Positions 25,671 to 35,044 of a DNA stretch of 64,000 bases are shown piece by piece; position 1 is the stretch's first letter; each line of letters begins with the position of its first letter. Origin of the DNA: Clostridia bacterium (GTDB lineage: Bacteria; Bacillota; Clostridia; Oscillospirales; Acutalibacteraceae). The stretch spans positions 78,300 to 142,299 of the forward strand of contig JAFRQQ010000018.1 of assembly GCA_017428525.1 (NCBI GenBank). Reading direction: 5' to 3'. Position numbers and translations under genes: made by a program. The notes below the pieces were generated by a model. The model saw only the letters and a list, made by a program, of their open reading frames with translations, ran no database searches and was not told the origin of the DNA.

Positions 25671-26489
25671 TCAAAGCGCATCCTTCGGGCAGTTTTTGAC
25701 GCATTCCATGCACAGGATGCACTCCGTGCCGTTGCATCGTTTCCTGGAATTATCGGTGACGTCGACTTCCATCGGGCAGACCTTTTTGCATTTGCCGCAG
25801 TCCACGCATTTTTCCTTGTCGCATTTGATCCGGAGCAGGGAGAAATAGCTCATCGGCTTGAGGAACACGGTGATCGGGCAAAGGTATTTGCAGAATGCGC
25901 GGTTGTCCTTGAAGGCGAATGCCAGCGCAATCCCGGCCGCGTAATAGACGAGATTCCCGATGATGAAGGCCGCAAACATGATGCGCTCGATCTGCCCGAC
26001 CTTCGCGAGAAACAGCGCCGCAACGAAAATCAGCGACGCCGCGAAGGTGAGATAGCGCAGCCAGCCGATCTTTCTGCGCGGCCCCTGCGGCGTTTTATAG
26101 GGCAGGAAATCCAGCACCATCGCCGTCCAGCAGGCGTAGCCGCACCAGCCGCGGCCGAAAATCAGCGGGCCGAAAATCTTGGCGACGGCATAATGGATGG
26201 TCGCCGCCTCGAACACGCCGGTGAACAGATAATACCAGAAGCCCTCGATCTGCATATTCTCCCTGCAGATCAGGCCGAGATACACCAGCATATACAGCCC
26301 GACCAGCAGCTGCACGATCCGCCTGGCGTGCTTATGTCTGCCGATGAGCAGAAACACGCCGAGGGAAACGGCAAGACCGATGTAGCTGAAATTGAACAGA
26401 TAGAAAAGATTGTGCTTCGTCAGCCACAGGGCAACGGCGACCGCCTCAAACACGGCGAACATACCCAGCGGCAGCGCGTATTTTTTCAT
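25671..26489 (-). CDS. Membrane polyferredoxin (NapH/NosR-like 4Fe-4S protein)
   Basis: A 272-residue protein with five or six membrane helices and two membrane-side cysteine pairs (GWCGYACW and CKYLCPI) like those of NapH, NosR and CcoG. These are followed by two C-terminal 4Fe-4S motifs, CVDCGKCKKVCP and CILCMECVKNCP. It should pass electrons between a membrane donor and a soluble or extracytoplasmic redox protein. No partner reductase is adjacent, so the pathway is unknown. AGGAG precedes the ATG. Confidence 0.85.
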   Translation of the reverse strand: MKKYALPLGMFAVFEAVAVALWLTKHNLFYLFNFSYIGLAVSLGVFLLIGRHKHARRIVQLLVGLYMLVYLGLICRENMQIEGFWYYLFTGVFEAATIHYAVAKIFGPLIFGRGWCGYACWTAMVLDFLPYKTPQGPRRKIGWLRYLTFAASLIFVAALFLAKVGQIERIMFAAFIIGNLVYYAAGIALAFAFKDNRAFCKYLCPITVFLKPMSYFSLLRIKCDKEKCVDCGKCKKVCPMEVDVTDNSRKRCNGTECILCMECVKNCPKDAL

Positions 26490-26525
26490 TTGATTGCTCT
26501 CCTCAACACTTGGGCGACCTGCGGT

Positions 26526-27002
26526 TCAATCGTCCAGAATCAATTCCAGATCCGTGAATTTCGGCCGCATTCCCATGGCTTCATAGAAGGCTTTCGCCAC
26601 ATGGTTGCCCTCCCAGACGTTGAGCGTGATCTCATAGCAGTGCAGCTGCTTTGCCTGCGCTTTGACATGCTCGAACAGCGCCTTGCCGATCTGCCGCCCT
26701 CTGCAGGAGGCATCCACGCACAGGTCGTCAATATAAAGGGTCGTGACGGGAACGAGCACGGCGGCGTCCGCCGGCTGCCTGAGGATGCACATCGCATAGC
26801 CTTGCACGGTATCCGTTTCATCCGCCGCCACATAGATCCGCCGGGTTGCGTCCCGGAGCATGGCGGCAACTTCGTTTGCCGTGTACTTTGTGGTGCCGGA
26901 GACAAAAATATCCGGCCGGATCGCCGCATGCACCTCCAGCACCTGACTGAGCAGCTCCAGAATGCGGCCGATGTCTTTTTCCTCCGCGTTTCGTATGATC
27001 AT
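26526..27002 (-). CDS. GNAT-family N-acetyltransferase
   Basis: A 158-residue GNAT acetyltransferase. The acetyl-CoA-binding motif A is CRGRQIGKALFEHV (R-x-x-Q-x-G), preceded by the beta-4 strand TTLYIDDLCVDAS. The C-terminal NVWEGNHVAKAFYEAMGM is the typical motif B. It is cytosolic; the acceptor could be an amino acid, peptide or small amine. GGGAG precedes the ATG. Confidence 0.85.
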   Translation of the reverse strand: MIIRNAEEKDIGRILELLSQVLEVHAAIRPDIFVSGTTKYTANEVAAMLRDATRRIYVAADETDTVQGYAMCILRQPADAAVLVPVTTLYIDDLCVDASCRGRQIGKALFEHVKAQAKQLHCYEITLNVWEGNHVAKAFYEAMGMRPKFTDLELILDD

Positions 27003-27048
27003 CGCGCCCGTCTCCCTTTCGTTTGCCTTGAAAATGCTTCGCGCCGGA

Positions 27049-28224
27049 TCACGGCTTGAGCTCGCCGCTGTTGTTTTTCGTCGCGACTTCCTTGACGGCC
27101 TTGAGCGTTTCGATCAGGATCTGCTTGGCTTTTTTGCCTTTCCACTTCTCGGGATTGGTTCCGAGCACCTTGATCGCCGCGGCCAGCACGGCGTTGCTCC
27201 CGATCTTCTCCTCCACAAACGCGACGACCTCGTCGATCTTTTCCTTGTTGAGCCTGCCCTTGCAGATCTCCTCGGAGAGCGCGATGACCGATTCGCCCAG
27301 CGCGAACACAAAGAACCCGGCCACAACGGCGTTAATGGCAGAGCCCGCCACATTCGGCACGGCCTTGAGCGCGTTGAGCGCCGCGCGCGCGACGGTGGTG
27401 ATTGCCGCGGAGCCGACGATCGCCGTCACCAGATCACCGGAAAAATCGATGTCGTAAATCTTCAGCAGGCTTTTGGCAAGTCCGGTTTCCAGCGGCACAA
27501 GAATGAACGAATCGGGAAACGGAATGGGAACGGCGCCGACCGCCGCTGCGGCCATGGTTGCGCCGACCACCGTTTTCTCCGCGGAAAACCGCTTCTGCTC
27601 GAGGACCAGCCGGGACTGATTGTCAACGCTGATCTGCTGCGCCTCCTCGGCGCATTGCAGCGTCTGCGCGCAAAGGTCGGCCAGCCCCTTCACGGGGACC
27701 GCAACCTCATCGTTGATCCGATATTCCTTTGCGACGACCGGGATCACGGATTTGAAGTTGATCCCTTTTTCTTTATAGAACGCGGCCTTCACCGCCTCGA
27801 TGTTTTCGACCTCGTCCGGTTCCGAATAGGATTTCGTGATCACGGCGAACACCGGGATCCCCTTCCAGCCGCGGATCGCCCGGTTCATCAGATCGATGTT
27901 GTGCGCGAACGTACGCCGCGTGGTGCCTTCGATGCAGTACCAGACCACGTCGATCCCCCGGCCGTCCTCCGCCTTGATCTGCTCCTTGGTGAATTTCTTG
28001 ACCTGGCTGACCGTTTTCATCTGCTGCAGGAAATTGAATTCAAAGCCCTTGGTATCGATCAGGGTCAGCGGCCAGATTTCCGATTCATAAACGGAAATGC
28101 TCTGCGTCTTCCCCTCGCCGATGCCGATCGGGACCTCCTTGCCCGCGATCGCTTCGATCAGCGTGCTTTTGCCTGCGCCGGAATTGCCCAAAACCAGAAT
28201 ATTCATTCTTCTGTTCTCTTCCAT
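27049..28224 (-). CDS. Membrane-associated GTPase with DUF697-like domain
   Basis: A 391-residue GTPase. The G1 P-loop is GNSGAGKST (13-21), G3 is DTKG (57-60), and a G4-like ITKSYSEPDE follows. The C-terminal half has Gly/Ala-rich membrane-insertion helices (GATMAAAAVGAVPIPFPDSF and VAGFFVFALGESVIAL) like DUF697/YcjF proteins. Such proteins couple GTP hydrolysis to membrane remodelling or stress responses. The start at 28224 has GGAGG six bases upstream; 63 extra in-frame codons overlap the next gene and are not coding. It follows the beta-helix gene by 16 bases, yet I see no functional link between them. Confidence 0.75.
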   Translation of the reverse strand: MEENRRMNILVLGNSGAGKSTLIEAIAGKEVPIGIGEGKTQSISVYESEIWPLTLIDTKGFEFNFLQQMKTVSQVKKFTKEQIKAEDGRGIDVVWYCIEGTTRRTFAHNIDLMNRAIRGWKGIPVFAVITKSYSEPDEVENIEAVKAAFYKEKGINFKSVIPVVAKEYRINDEVAVPVKGLADLCAQTLQCAEEAQQISVDNQSRLVLEQKRFSAEKTVVGATMAAAAVGAVPIPFPDSFILVPLETGLAKSLLKIYDIDFSGDLVTAIVGSAAITTVARAALNALKAVPNVAGSAINAVVAGFFVFALGESVIALSEEICKGRLNKEKIDEVVAFVEEKIGSNAVLAAAIKVLGTNPEKWKGKKAKQILIETLKAVKEVATKNNSGELKP

Positions 28225-28240
28225 GTGTTCCCTCCTGTTG

Positions 28241-29863
28241 TCACCGTTTGCCCTCCATGCGGTTGCGCAGCATGTCAAACAGGCAGCGGAAAAACCGCGC
28301 GATCTTTGTGAAAACGCCTTCACGCCGATAGGGCGCATCCGTGCCCGCGCCGCCGTAACAGCCGATGTTGCAGCTGACGATTTCGTTGCCGAAAAAGTCC
28401 GTGCTGCACGCATCCTCCATCACATAACCCGCGCCGATCAGCGGCGAATCTTTGGAGAGCGTGAACGACGCGGGGTCGACGCCCGCCCCCGAGAAGCCGG
28501 GGACCGTGTTGAATTTCGTGCCCGTGATCAGGCCGGATATGCAGTTATAATAACAGTTGTTCGCAAGCACGCTGCCGCGGTATTCGCCGCGGTCGATCGA
28601 CGGATTCAGGCGGTAGCCGTCCTGCAGAACGATAATGTTGTTGACGAAATATGAATCATAGAGCCTGTCGATATCGAAGCGCTGGGAATTGATGATCGTG
28701 TTGTTGTAAAACTTCATCTGCGCCTCGCCCGGGCCGTTCGTGAGCTTGTTTCTGCCCTTGTTGTCGTTGATCGAAAGGCAGTAGCGCACCGTGTTGCCGA
28801 CCTGCAGGCTCGTTTTGGCGTTGTTGACCACAAAGCGCATGTTATCATGCGAATAGATATACTGATAGGTGCAGTGATTGCTCTGCGAATCAAAGTCCAC
28901 GGTCATGCCGTCGCCGACGTTCTTCTGCCCGGCGATCTCGCAGTATTCGATCGTGCTGTTTTCACTGCCCCAGAACCAGGCGGCGGCCGTATAATACAGG
29001 ACCTTTCCGTTTTCGTCCACGCCCTCGCCCTGGCAGCAGTCGATCGCACGGCAATGCGTCATCAGCGCGCCGTCGCAGATGCCGAAAATGACCGCTTCGG
29101 CGTCCATATCATGGAAGTAGGTGTCCGTGATCAGCGCGTCTTTATTATAAACCGGACCGAGCTCGCTGAATTCATCATCCTCCCACGGGCTGCCCTTGCT
29201 CTGATCATAGGCGCCCCAGAGGCTGATGCCGTTGCCGCAGTCATACATTTCGCAGTCCCGGACCGTAAAGCCGTCCACGGGATATAGCGAATGCGCGGGC
29301 AGCCCCTTGACCATGACGCAGGCACGCGCGCCCGCTGCGCCGGTGGACAAATTGTCGCGGCAATCCACCTTGTAATTCTGAATGTTGTGCATCTTCAGCC
29401 GCTCCAGCGTGATTCCGGCGCTCGGCGCCTGCAGCGTGTCGATCCAGATGCCGCCGCCGTTCGGCGCGGTAATCTCCAGATCGCTGACCGTCACATAAGA
29501 GCAGTCAAACAGGCGCAGCACCTCCGTGGGGGCATCCGTCGTCAGAAGCGGATCCGCCCCTTCGCCGTAAGCGGTAATCAGGATCGGCGCATCCGCCGTG
29601 CCGCTGCTGCCGCTGACGGTCAGGGTGCAGGGATACACGCCGCCCCGCCGGAACAGCACGCGGTCGCCCGCCTGCAGGGTGCATTCGGTGACCGGCACGG
29701 TTTTCCAAGCCGTCTGCGGCGAAAGACCGTCGCCCGTTTCATCGCTGCCGTCGATCGCGTCGATATAATAGGCCGTCCCCTGCGCGGGCGCTGCCGCCCC
29801 TGCCGGGCAGGCGCACAGAACCAGAATGCTCATGCACAGCAGGAAAGCGATCATCTTTTTCAT
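28241..29863 (-). CDS. Secreted right-handed beta-helix protein
   Basis: A 540-residue protein with a signal peptide (residues 1-24) and the opening YYIDAIDGSDETGDGLSPQT common to secreted parallel beta-helix enzymes. Its body is made of short repeated strands (VTVSDLEITAPNG, FTVRDCEMYDCGNG, STIEYCEIAG) as in pectate lyase-like and polysaccharide epimerase/lyase folds. It ends with a Phe/Arg amphipathic segment (FTKIARFFRCLFDMLRNRM). Catalytic residues cannot be assigned by eye. It may be a polysaccharide lyase or a binding protein. Confidence 0.75.
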   Translation of the reverse strand: MKKMIAFLLCMSILVLCACPAGAAAPAQGTAYYIDAIDGSDETGDGLSPQTAWKTVPVTECTLQAGDRVLFRRGGVYPCTLTVSGSSGTADAPILITAYGEGADPLLTTDAPTEVLRLFDCSYVTVSDLEITAPNGGGIWIDTLQAPSAGITLERLKMHNIQNYKVDCRDNLSTGAAGARACVMVKGLPAHSLYPVDGFTVRDCEMYDCGNGISLWGAYDQSKGSPWEDDEFSELGPVYNKDALITDTYFHDMDAEAVIFGICDGALMTHCRAIDCCQGEGVDENGKVLYYTAAAWFWGSENSTIEYCEIAGQKNVGDGMTVDFDSQSNHCTYQYIYSHDNMRFVVNNAKTSLQVGNTVRYCLSINDNKGRNKLTNGPGEAQMKFYNNTIINSQRFDIDRLYDSYFVNNIIVLQDGYRLNPSIDRGEYRGSVLANNCYYNCISGLITGTKFNTVPGFSGAGVDPASFTLSKDSPLIGAGYVMEDACSTDFFGNEIVSCNIGCYGGAGTDAPYRREGVFTKIARFFRCLFDMLRNRMEGKR

Positions 29864-29902
29864 ATCCGGTCTCCTCTCCTTCCGATTGGGAACCTGCCGG
29901 CT

Positions 29903-31270
29903 TTATTCGGGCAGCGTGAGCTCCGTGCCGATCGCTTCCCCCGCGTCGAGCCAGACATTCAGCGGAACGACCTTGACGATATAATCGCCCGCCTGCGGCG
30001 CGTCGACCGTGCAGGAACAGGTCGCCGGCATCGGCTCGAAATAGTATTCGGAATAGATCTCTTTTACGAGCACGGCCTTCTGCGGCGCTGACTTGTTGTA
30101 GAAAGAGATGCGGTAGCCGTAAACGCAGATATCATCCTTCGCCTGGTCAAACGTGACCTGCACCTTGCCGTCCCCGGCCGCTTCGGCGGTCACCGCCGCA
30201 TCCGCTTCAAAATAAGGGATCGTCGCGGTCTTCCTGCGCGCGGAGGTATAGACGTAATTCGAGGTATCGAACACATCGTCGATCTGCCAAAGCAGCTGCT
30301 GCTCCGGGTCGTCCGTGTTGGACGGCGTGCGGAAGAAATCGTCGGTCAGCAGATTGAAGGGCTGAATGCGCACGCGGTTCTGCGCGTCGACCTCCACGAT
30401 CAGATACTGCGCGGCGTTCCGGCTGCCCTCGGGCACCGTGTTGTCGCCGATGTCGCGCTCCATTTCAAAATAATTCAGCGTACCCGTGCCGAGCTGCGTA
30501 TATTGATTCTGCCAGATTTCCAGCGGATTGTTGACCGGACCGTGGGAATGACCGGAGAAATTGATCACCTGCGGGAACTGCGCATACACGAGATGCAGCG
30601 GCACGGACATCTGCGTATACCAGCTGCGGGAAACATAAACCGTCTTCCAGATGTGGCCGTGCTGCATGGTGAAGATCGGCTTGTCCGGCGCGTCCTTTTC
30701 CGCCTTCCGGAGCTCCCGCCACAGCCAGAAAAGCTGATCGGGCGTATGCCAGGTATCGGTCGGATTCGGCGACAGGCCGATGATGTGGAAGCCCTTGATC
30801 ACCACATGCTTGTCGCGCGGCTCGCCCATCTGCTTCTCGTAGCCTTCCAGACCGGTTTTGGCAAATTCATGGTTGCCCATCACGGTCACCAGCTGTGTAT
30901 CCTCGCGGATGTTTTCTTTGATGACGCGCTTGAGGATTTCATATTCCTCATCGGCGCCGCTGTCGCAGTTGTCGCCCGCAAGCAGGACCGCGTCCAGACA
31001 CTGATAGGTCGGGTGGCTGTCGCTGTAGCGATAGGCGGTTTCAAACAGCTTAGCCAGCCGCTCGGCGGTGGTGCTGTCACTCGTTGAAATATGGACGTCC
31101 GAGGCGATCGCGAAGCGGAACACCGGAACAAATGCGTCGTCCAGCTCCTGCGCGAGCGCGGCCTCGAGCGTTTCCTGCTTCGCTTTCGAAACGGACGAAA
31201 CCTCGGTCAGCAGCGCGATGAGCGCGACCGGCAGCGCCAGAACGGCGGCCACTCTTCGGAAAAACAACAT
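29903..31270 (-). CDS. Exported calcineurin-like metallophosphoesterase with Fn3-like tail
   Basis: A 455-residue phosphoesterase with an N-terminal hydrophobic segment (AAVLALPVALIALLTEV) acting as signal or anchor. The motifs are IASDVHIS, LAGDNCDSG, MGNHEF, MQHGHIW and FSGHSHGP. After ~residue 340 comes a beta-rich Fn3-like domain (GKVQVTFDQAKDDICVYGY). It is a close structural paralogue of the cytosolic enzyme at 20096-21304: both have a GFHxIGLS segment and SGHSH followed by a conserved Asn-Pro/Asp-Pro and Trp-Q. So two paralogues occur on opposite sides of the membrane. Ribosome site GGAGGGG. Confidence 0.85.
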   Translation of the reverse strand: MLFFRRVAAVLALPVALIALLTEVSSVSKAKQETLEAALAQELDDAFVPVFRFAIASDVHISTSDSTTAERLAKLFETAYRYSDSHPTYQCLDAVLLAGDNCDSGADEEYEILKRVIKENIREDTQLVTVMGNHEFAKTGLEGYEKQMGEPRDKHVVIKGFHIIGLSPNPTDTWHTPDQLFWLWRELRKAEKDAPDKPIFTMQHGHIWKTVYVSRSWYTQMSVPLHLVYAQFPQVINFSGHSHGPVNNPLEIWQNQYTQLGTGTLNYFEMERDIGDNTVPEGSRNAAQYLIVEVDAQNRVRIQPFNLLTDDFFRTPSNTDDPEQQLLWQIDDVFDTSNYVYTSARRKTATIPYFEADAAVTAEAAGDGKVQVTFDQAKDDICVYGYRISFYNKSAPQKAVLVKEIYSEYYFEPMPATCSCTVDAPQAGDYIVKVVPLNVWLDAGEAIGTELTLPE

Positions 31271-31331
31271 GAAAACCCCTCCATTGACAATAAGATCGTT
31301 TGTCTTATGCGTAAGAAAGCCTAGCGCCGGG

Positions 31332-33092
31332 TCAGGCGGACGGCATCGTCCGCTTGCCGGTCAGCTCAAACATATTCCGGTTGAAGCTCATGGTCACCAG
31401 GTGCTGTTTCTGTGACGCGACCTGATTGGAAACGCTTGAAATCACATACGCGCGCAGCGAATCGATCGCCATATCCGCGCTTGCCAGATCAAACTTTTTG
31501 CCCGTATCCCTTGTGACGATGCGAATGACGTTGTCTTCAATCAGGATCGCGCATTCCGCCTGCACATGGACGCCGCTGTTTTTTTCATACACCAGCATGA
31601 ACATTTCTTCAAACAGCAGCATCGCGCGATACACGGTTTTGACGTCAAAGCCGCGCGCCTCCAGCGCCTCGCCGACCTGATCGCGGGTGGCGACGATGGA
31701 ATCGGAATCCACATCAAAGCTGTAAAGCAGCGCCTCCTTGCCCTGCTCTCTGCTCTTGAGCAGCATCGGCGCATCCGCGCCGTAGCGAAGGCGCAGGAAC
31801 GCGTGGGAGGACACCCAGGCCGCGAGCGACGCGGCTGCAAGGCCGGCAAACATGCCGTAAACGCCGAAAAAGTGACCGAGGACGAGGGCAAACGGCACGG
31901 AGAACAGCACGTCGCGGAACGCGCTGATCACGACGCCGAGCGCGATCCTGTCCAGCAGAAGATAGTAGGATGCGGACAGATAAAGCAGACTGACGAACGC
32001 CGACCCCAGCGAAAGGATCCGGAGCCCGGCCACGGCATAGGACGCAACGGCGACGTCGCCGATGCCCAGCAGCACAGGCACGGCCGGTGCGATCAGCTGC
32101 AGGAACACCGTCAGAATGACGCCCTCCGCAAACGCGGTTTTTCTGGCTCTGTTGTATATCGTGCGGATGCCGGGGAAACAGTCCTCGCCGAGATACACGC
32201 TGATGATCGGCGTGATCGCTTCGCCGATGCCGTCAAACACCAGCTGGAATTCCCGGCACAGCGTCACGACCGAAACAAGGATCAGATATTCCGTGCCGAA
32301 GCGGGTACAGACAAACCAGTTCAGCACGGCGTTCCCCGCGCCGAGGTAGAGATAGGTGCTCGCGTCGATGACGCTGTATCGCACAATGCTCACGAGCATT
32401 TTGCCGGAGAAATACAGATTCAGCCGCAGGGAATTGCTCTTTCTGAGCAGGTGCGCAAAAAGGACCGCAAGCGACAGGAACGTGAACAGGCAGGAGGCAA
32501 GGCCGATGCCCCGGATGCCCATGAACCGCACGAGCACCAAGGACGCCGCCAGATTGCCGATCCCCTGCACGAGGTTTGCTGCAATGGAAACGGCTTCGTC
32601 GCCGTCGCTGTAAACCATTTCCGCCATCAGCATATCGAGCGGCATCAGGAGCATGGTGAAGCGCATCCAGAAAAGATAGCCGCGCGCCTGCGCGAGCACC
32701 TGCGCCGAGGGGTGAAACGCCTGCAGAAAGCTCTCGCCGAACAGGCTCGCAAATGAAAACAGCAGCAGGCCGACCACGATCGAAAGCAAAAGCCCGACGC
32801 CGAACACCCGATCGGCCTCTTTCTTTTTGAAGCTGCCCATTTCAAGGGAATAGCGGATCGGCACGCCCAGCGAAAAAACGGAGCCGAAGAAAGCGGAAAC
32901 GGAATACAGCGGCGTCACAAGCGTGATGCCCGCCGCGGCGTTTGACCCGACAAACAGGCCGGCTATGACGGAATCCGATACCAGAAGAACGGATACGACC
33001 ATCATCGTCAGCGTCCCGCCGAGCAGCATCTTGTCATATTTTTTGACCATCAAGGGCCGCTTTTTGTTTTTTTCTTCTTTCTTTCTGCTCAT
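31332..33092 (-). CDS. MATE-family transporter fused to an RsbW/HATPase-like C-terminal domain
   Basis: A 586-residue protein. Residues 1-~430 form a MATE/MOP-type exporter of about 12 helices (GGTLTMMVVSVLLVSDSVIA, then VPLYSVSAFF-like VTPLYSVSAFFGSVFSLG). Residues ~450-586 are an extra soluble domain: AMLLFEEMFMLVYEKNSG resembles the N-box helix of anti-sigma-factor kinases, followed by ECAILIEDNVIRIVTRDTGK, the strand and DTG-type G1 box of HATPase_c folds. The fusion could let ATP or partner binding gate export. It might instead be a lipid II or polysaccharide flippase rather than a drug pump. The ribosome site is weak. Confidence 0.8.
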   Translation of the reverse strand: MSRKKEEKNKKRPLMVKKYDKMLLGGTLTMMVVSVLLVSDSVIAGLFVGSNAAAGITLVTPLYSVSAFFGSVFSLGVPIRYSLEMGSFKKKEADRVFGVGLLLSIVVGLLLFSFASLFGESFLQAFHPSAQVLAQARGYLFWMRFTMLLMPLDMLMAEMVYSDGDEAVSIAANLVQGIGNLAASLVLVRFMGIRGIGLASCLFTFLSLAVLFAHLLRKSNSLRLNLYFSGKMLVSIVRYSVIDASTYLYLGAGNAVLNWFVCTRFGTEYLILVSVVTLCREFQLVFDGIGEAITPIISVYLGEDCFPGIRTIYNRARKTAFAEGVILTVFLQLIAPAVPVLLGIGDVAVASYAVAGLRILSLGSAFVSLLYLSASYYLLLDRIALGVVISAFRDVLFSVPFALVLGHFFGVYGMFAGLAAASLAAWVSSHAFLRLRYGADAPMLLKSREQGKEALLYSFDVDSDSIVATRDQVGEALEARGFDVKTVYRAMLLFEEMFMLVYEKNSGVHVQAECAILIEDNVIRIVTRDTGKKFDLASADMAIDSLRAYVISSVSNQVASQKQHLVTMSFNRNMFELTGKRTMPSA

Positions 33093-33161
33093 TTTTTCAC
33101 CGTCTTTTTTGTTTTGCGTCCAACTGTGGATTCAAAGGGCGGGGCCCGGGAACGACGCCCT

Positions 33162-34292
33162 TCAGCCGAGCTCGCTCCAGGCCTGCGCCAGCTTCTCGAT
33201 AATCGGCAGATTCTGCGGGCACGCGGCCTCGCAGGCGCCGCAGCCCACGCACTGATCCGCGCCGTGCGCCTGCTCCTTGATCCGCCGCAGACCCCAGTCC
33301 TGCGCGGGATCCGTGCAGTAGAGCGAAATATTGTTCCACGCGGAGAAAATCCCCGCGATATTCACCTCGTTCGGGCAGGGCATGCAGTATTTGCAGCCGG
33401 TGCAGCCGATCCGTGTGCGGTCGAGATAGGCCTGCCGCACGTTTTCGATCAGCTGCAGCTCCTGCGCATCCATGCAGCCCGCTTCCGCGCTGTCGAAAAT
33501 GCGCAGATTCTCCGCGATCTGCTCCGGTTCGTTGCAGCCGGAGAGCACGACGGACACCTCGGGATAATTGCACAGCCAGCGGAACGCCCATTCCACCGCG
33601 GAGCGCCGCACCGGGAAGGCGTCGTAAAGCGCCTGCACGTTTTCCGGCGCGCGGGAAAGCCTGCCGCCGAGCAGCCCCTCCATGATGACGACGGGGATCC
33701 CCTTTTCTCCCGCGAGCTTCAGGCCTTTTTCGCCGGCCTGATGATCGATATCCATGAAGTTGTACTGGATCTGCACCATATCCCAGTCGTAATCATTCAG
33801 AATATATTCGAAATCCTCATACGGGCCGTGGAAGGAGAAGCACTTGAAGCGGATCTTTCCTTCCCGTTTCATATCGTCAAAAAACGCCGGCGCGCCGATG
33901 GCCTTGAAGGACTCCCATTCTTTTCTGTTCAAACCGTGCATCAGATAAAAATCAATGTGGTCGGTCTGCAGCTTTTTGAGCTCCTCGGCCAGCAGCGCCT
34001 CCATGCTCGCGCGATCTTTGACCGCCCCGAGCGGCATCTTGGTGGCAATGGTGACCTTGTCGCGGTAGCCGTCCCGCAGCGCCTTGCCCACCACAATCTC
34101 CGAGGTTTTGTCCAGATAAACGTAGGCGGTATCCAGATAGTTGACGCCGCCGTCGATGGCCTGCCGGATCAGCGCGATCGCCTTCTGCTCGTCAATCGTG
34201 CTGTCGCCGGACGCCGCGCCGTTGAAGCGCATGCAGCCCAGACCGAAAGCCGAGGCCTGCACGCCCAGCTTCCCCATAGTACGGTATTTCAT
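33162..34292 (-). CDS. Aldo/keto reductase with two C-terminal 4Fe-4S clusters
   Basis: A 376-residue enzyme. The N-terminal barrel has the AKR tetrad: Asp and Tyr in YLDTAYVYLDKT, Lys in IATKMPLG and His in FYLMHGLN. The C-terminal third carries CTGCKYCMPCP and CVGCGACEAACPQNLPI, typical of the Fe-S-containing AKR subfamily of anaerobes. It probably reduces a sugar-derived aldehyde or ketone, with ferredoxin as an electron route. AGGAGG precedes the ATG at 34292; 27 upstream in-frame codons are spurious. Confidence 0.9.
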   Translation of the reverse strand: MKYRTMGKLGVQASAFGLGCMRFNGAASGDSTIDEQKAIALIRQAIDGGVNYLDTAYVYLDKTSEIVVGKALRDGYRDKVTIATKMPLGAVKDRASMEALLAEELKKLQTDHIDFYLMHGLNRKEWESFKAIGAPAFFDDMKREGKIRFKCFSFHGPYEDFEYILNDYDWDMVQIQYNFMDIDHQAGEKGLKLAGEKGIPVVIMEGLLGGRLSRAPENVQALYDAFPVRRSAVEWAFRWLCNYPEVSVVLSGCNEPEQIAENLRIFDSAEAGCMDAQELQLIENVRQAYLDRTRIGCTGCKYCMPCPNEVNIAGIFSAWNNISLYCTDPAQDWGLRRIKEQAHGADQCVGCGACEAACPQNLPIIEKLAQAWSELG

Positions 34293-34324
34293 CCTATTTC
34301 CTCCTTTTCGGGTTTCTTTGCTTT

Positions 34325-35014
34325 TCAAATTGCATCTGCCGGGCACAGGAAGCGCGCGACGCCGACGTCGCATACGCGAATTCTCTGTCCGTGCCGCTCT
34401 TCCGCCGTCCCCGGGACTTCGCCGGCAAGAATCCGCCCGGCGCCGTCGATCAGCGGCGCGATGACGTCGCGTGAAACCTTCTCCGCCGCGTGCGAGGGAT
34501 AAATCGCGTCAAAATCCTCCCGCCGGGCCAGCCGCCGGAGGCTTGCGATGTAGGCTTCAAAATCTCTCTGCGGCCCGAACATATAAATGTCGCCGTCCGC
34601 CTGGATCGGATCGCCGCCGATGAGGCAGCGGCTACGCCGGTCGAGCACGGTAATGCTTCCCGGCGTATGCCCGGGCAGGTGGAGAATCTCCAGCTCCCGC
34701 GCACCAAGATCGATCACGTCGCCGTCAAAGACCGGGAGGATGCGCCCGCGCCCGTGCTGCACATTGTGATAAAACGCCGCTTCGGCCGGATGCATATAGA
34801 ACGACGGAAACTGCGCGTTCGACGCGATATGATCCCGGTCCGCGTGCGTATTCAGCAGTTCAAACGGCAGATCGGTCTGTGCCGCAGCCATTGCGCGGAT
34901 ATCCAGGCCCGTCATGCCGGTGTCGATCACCAGCGCGCGTTCTTTGCCCGCAAGCAGGAAGATCCGCACGCCCCGGTCCGTCTGCACCCAGGTATCGGCG
35001 AACAGCTCTTTCAT
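34325..35014 (-). CDS. Metallo-beta-lactamase-fold hydrolase
   Basis: A 229-residue MBL-fold protein. NTHADRDHIASN supplies the HxHxDH-type metal motif with alanine and arginine spacers. Further ligands are in LPGHTPGSITVLD, GGDPIQADG and IYPSHAAEK. It is soluble with no signal. The family includes glyoxalase II-type thioesterases and lactonases. It lies between GH78 and the Fe-S aldo/keto reductase, so a role on a sugar lactone is possible but speculative. Confidence 0.85.
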   Translation of the reverse strand: MKELFADTWVQTDRGVRIFLLAGKERALVIDTGMTGLDIRAMAAAQTDLPFELLNTHADRDHIASNAQFPSFYMHPAEAAFYHNVQHGRGRILPVFDGDVIDLGARELEILHLPGHTPGSITVLDRRSRCLIGGDPIQADGDIYMFGPQRDFEAYIASLRRLARREDFDAIYPSHAAEKVSRDVIAPLIDGAGRILAGEVPGTAEERHGQRIRVCDVGVARFLCPADAI

Positions 35015-35044
35015 CGCGTTTTCATCGCCCCTTTCTGTCGTTTG

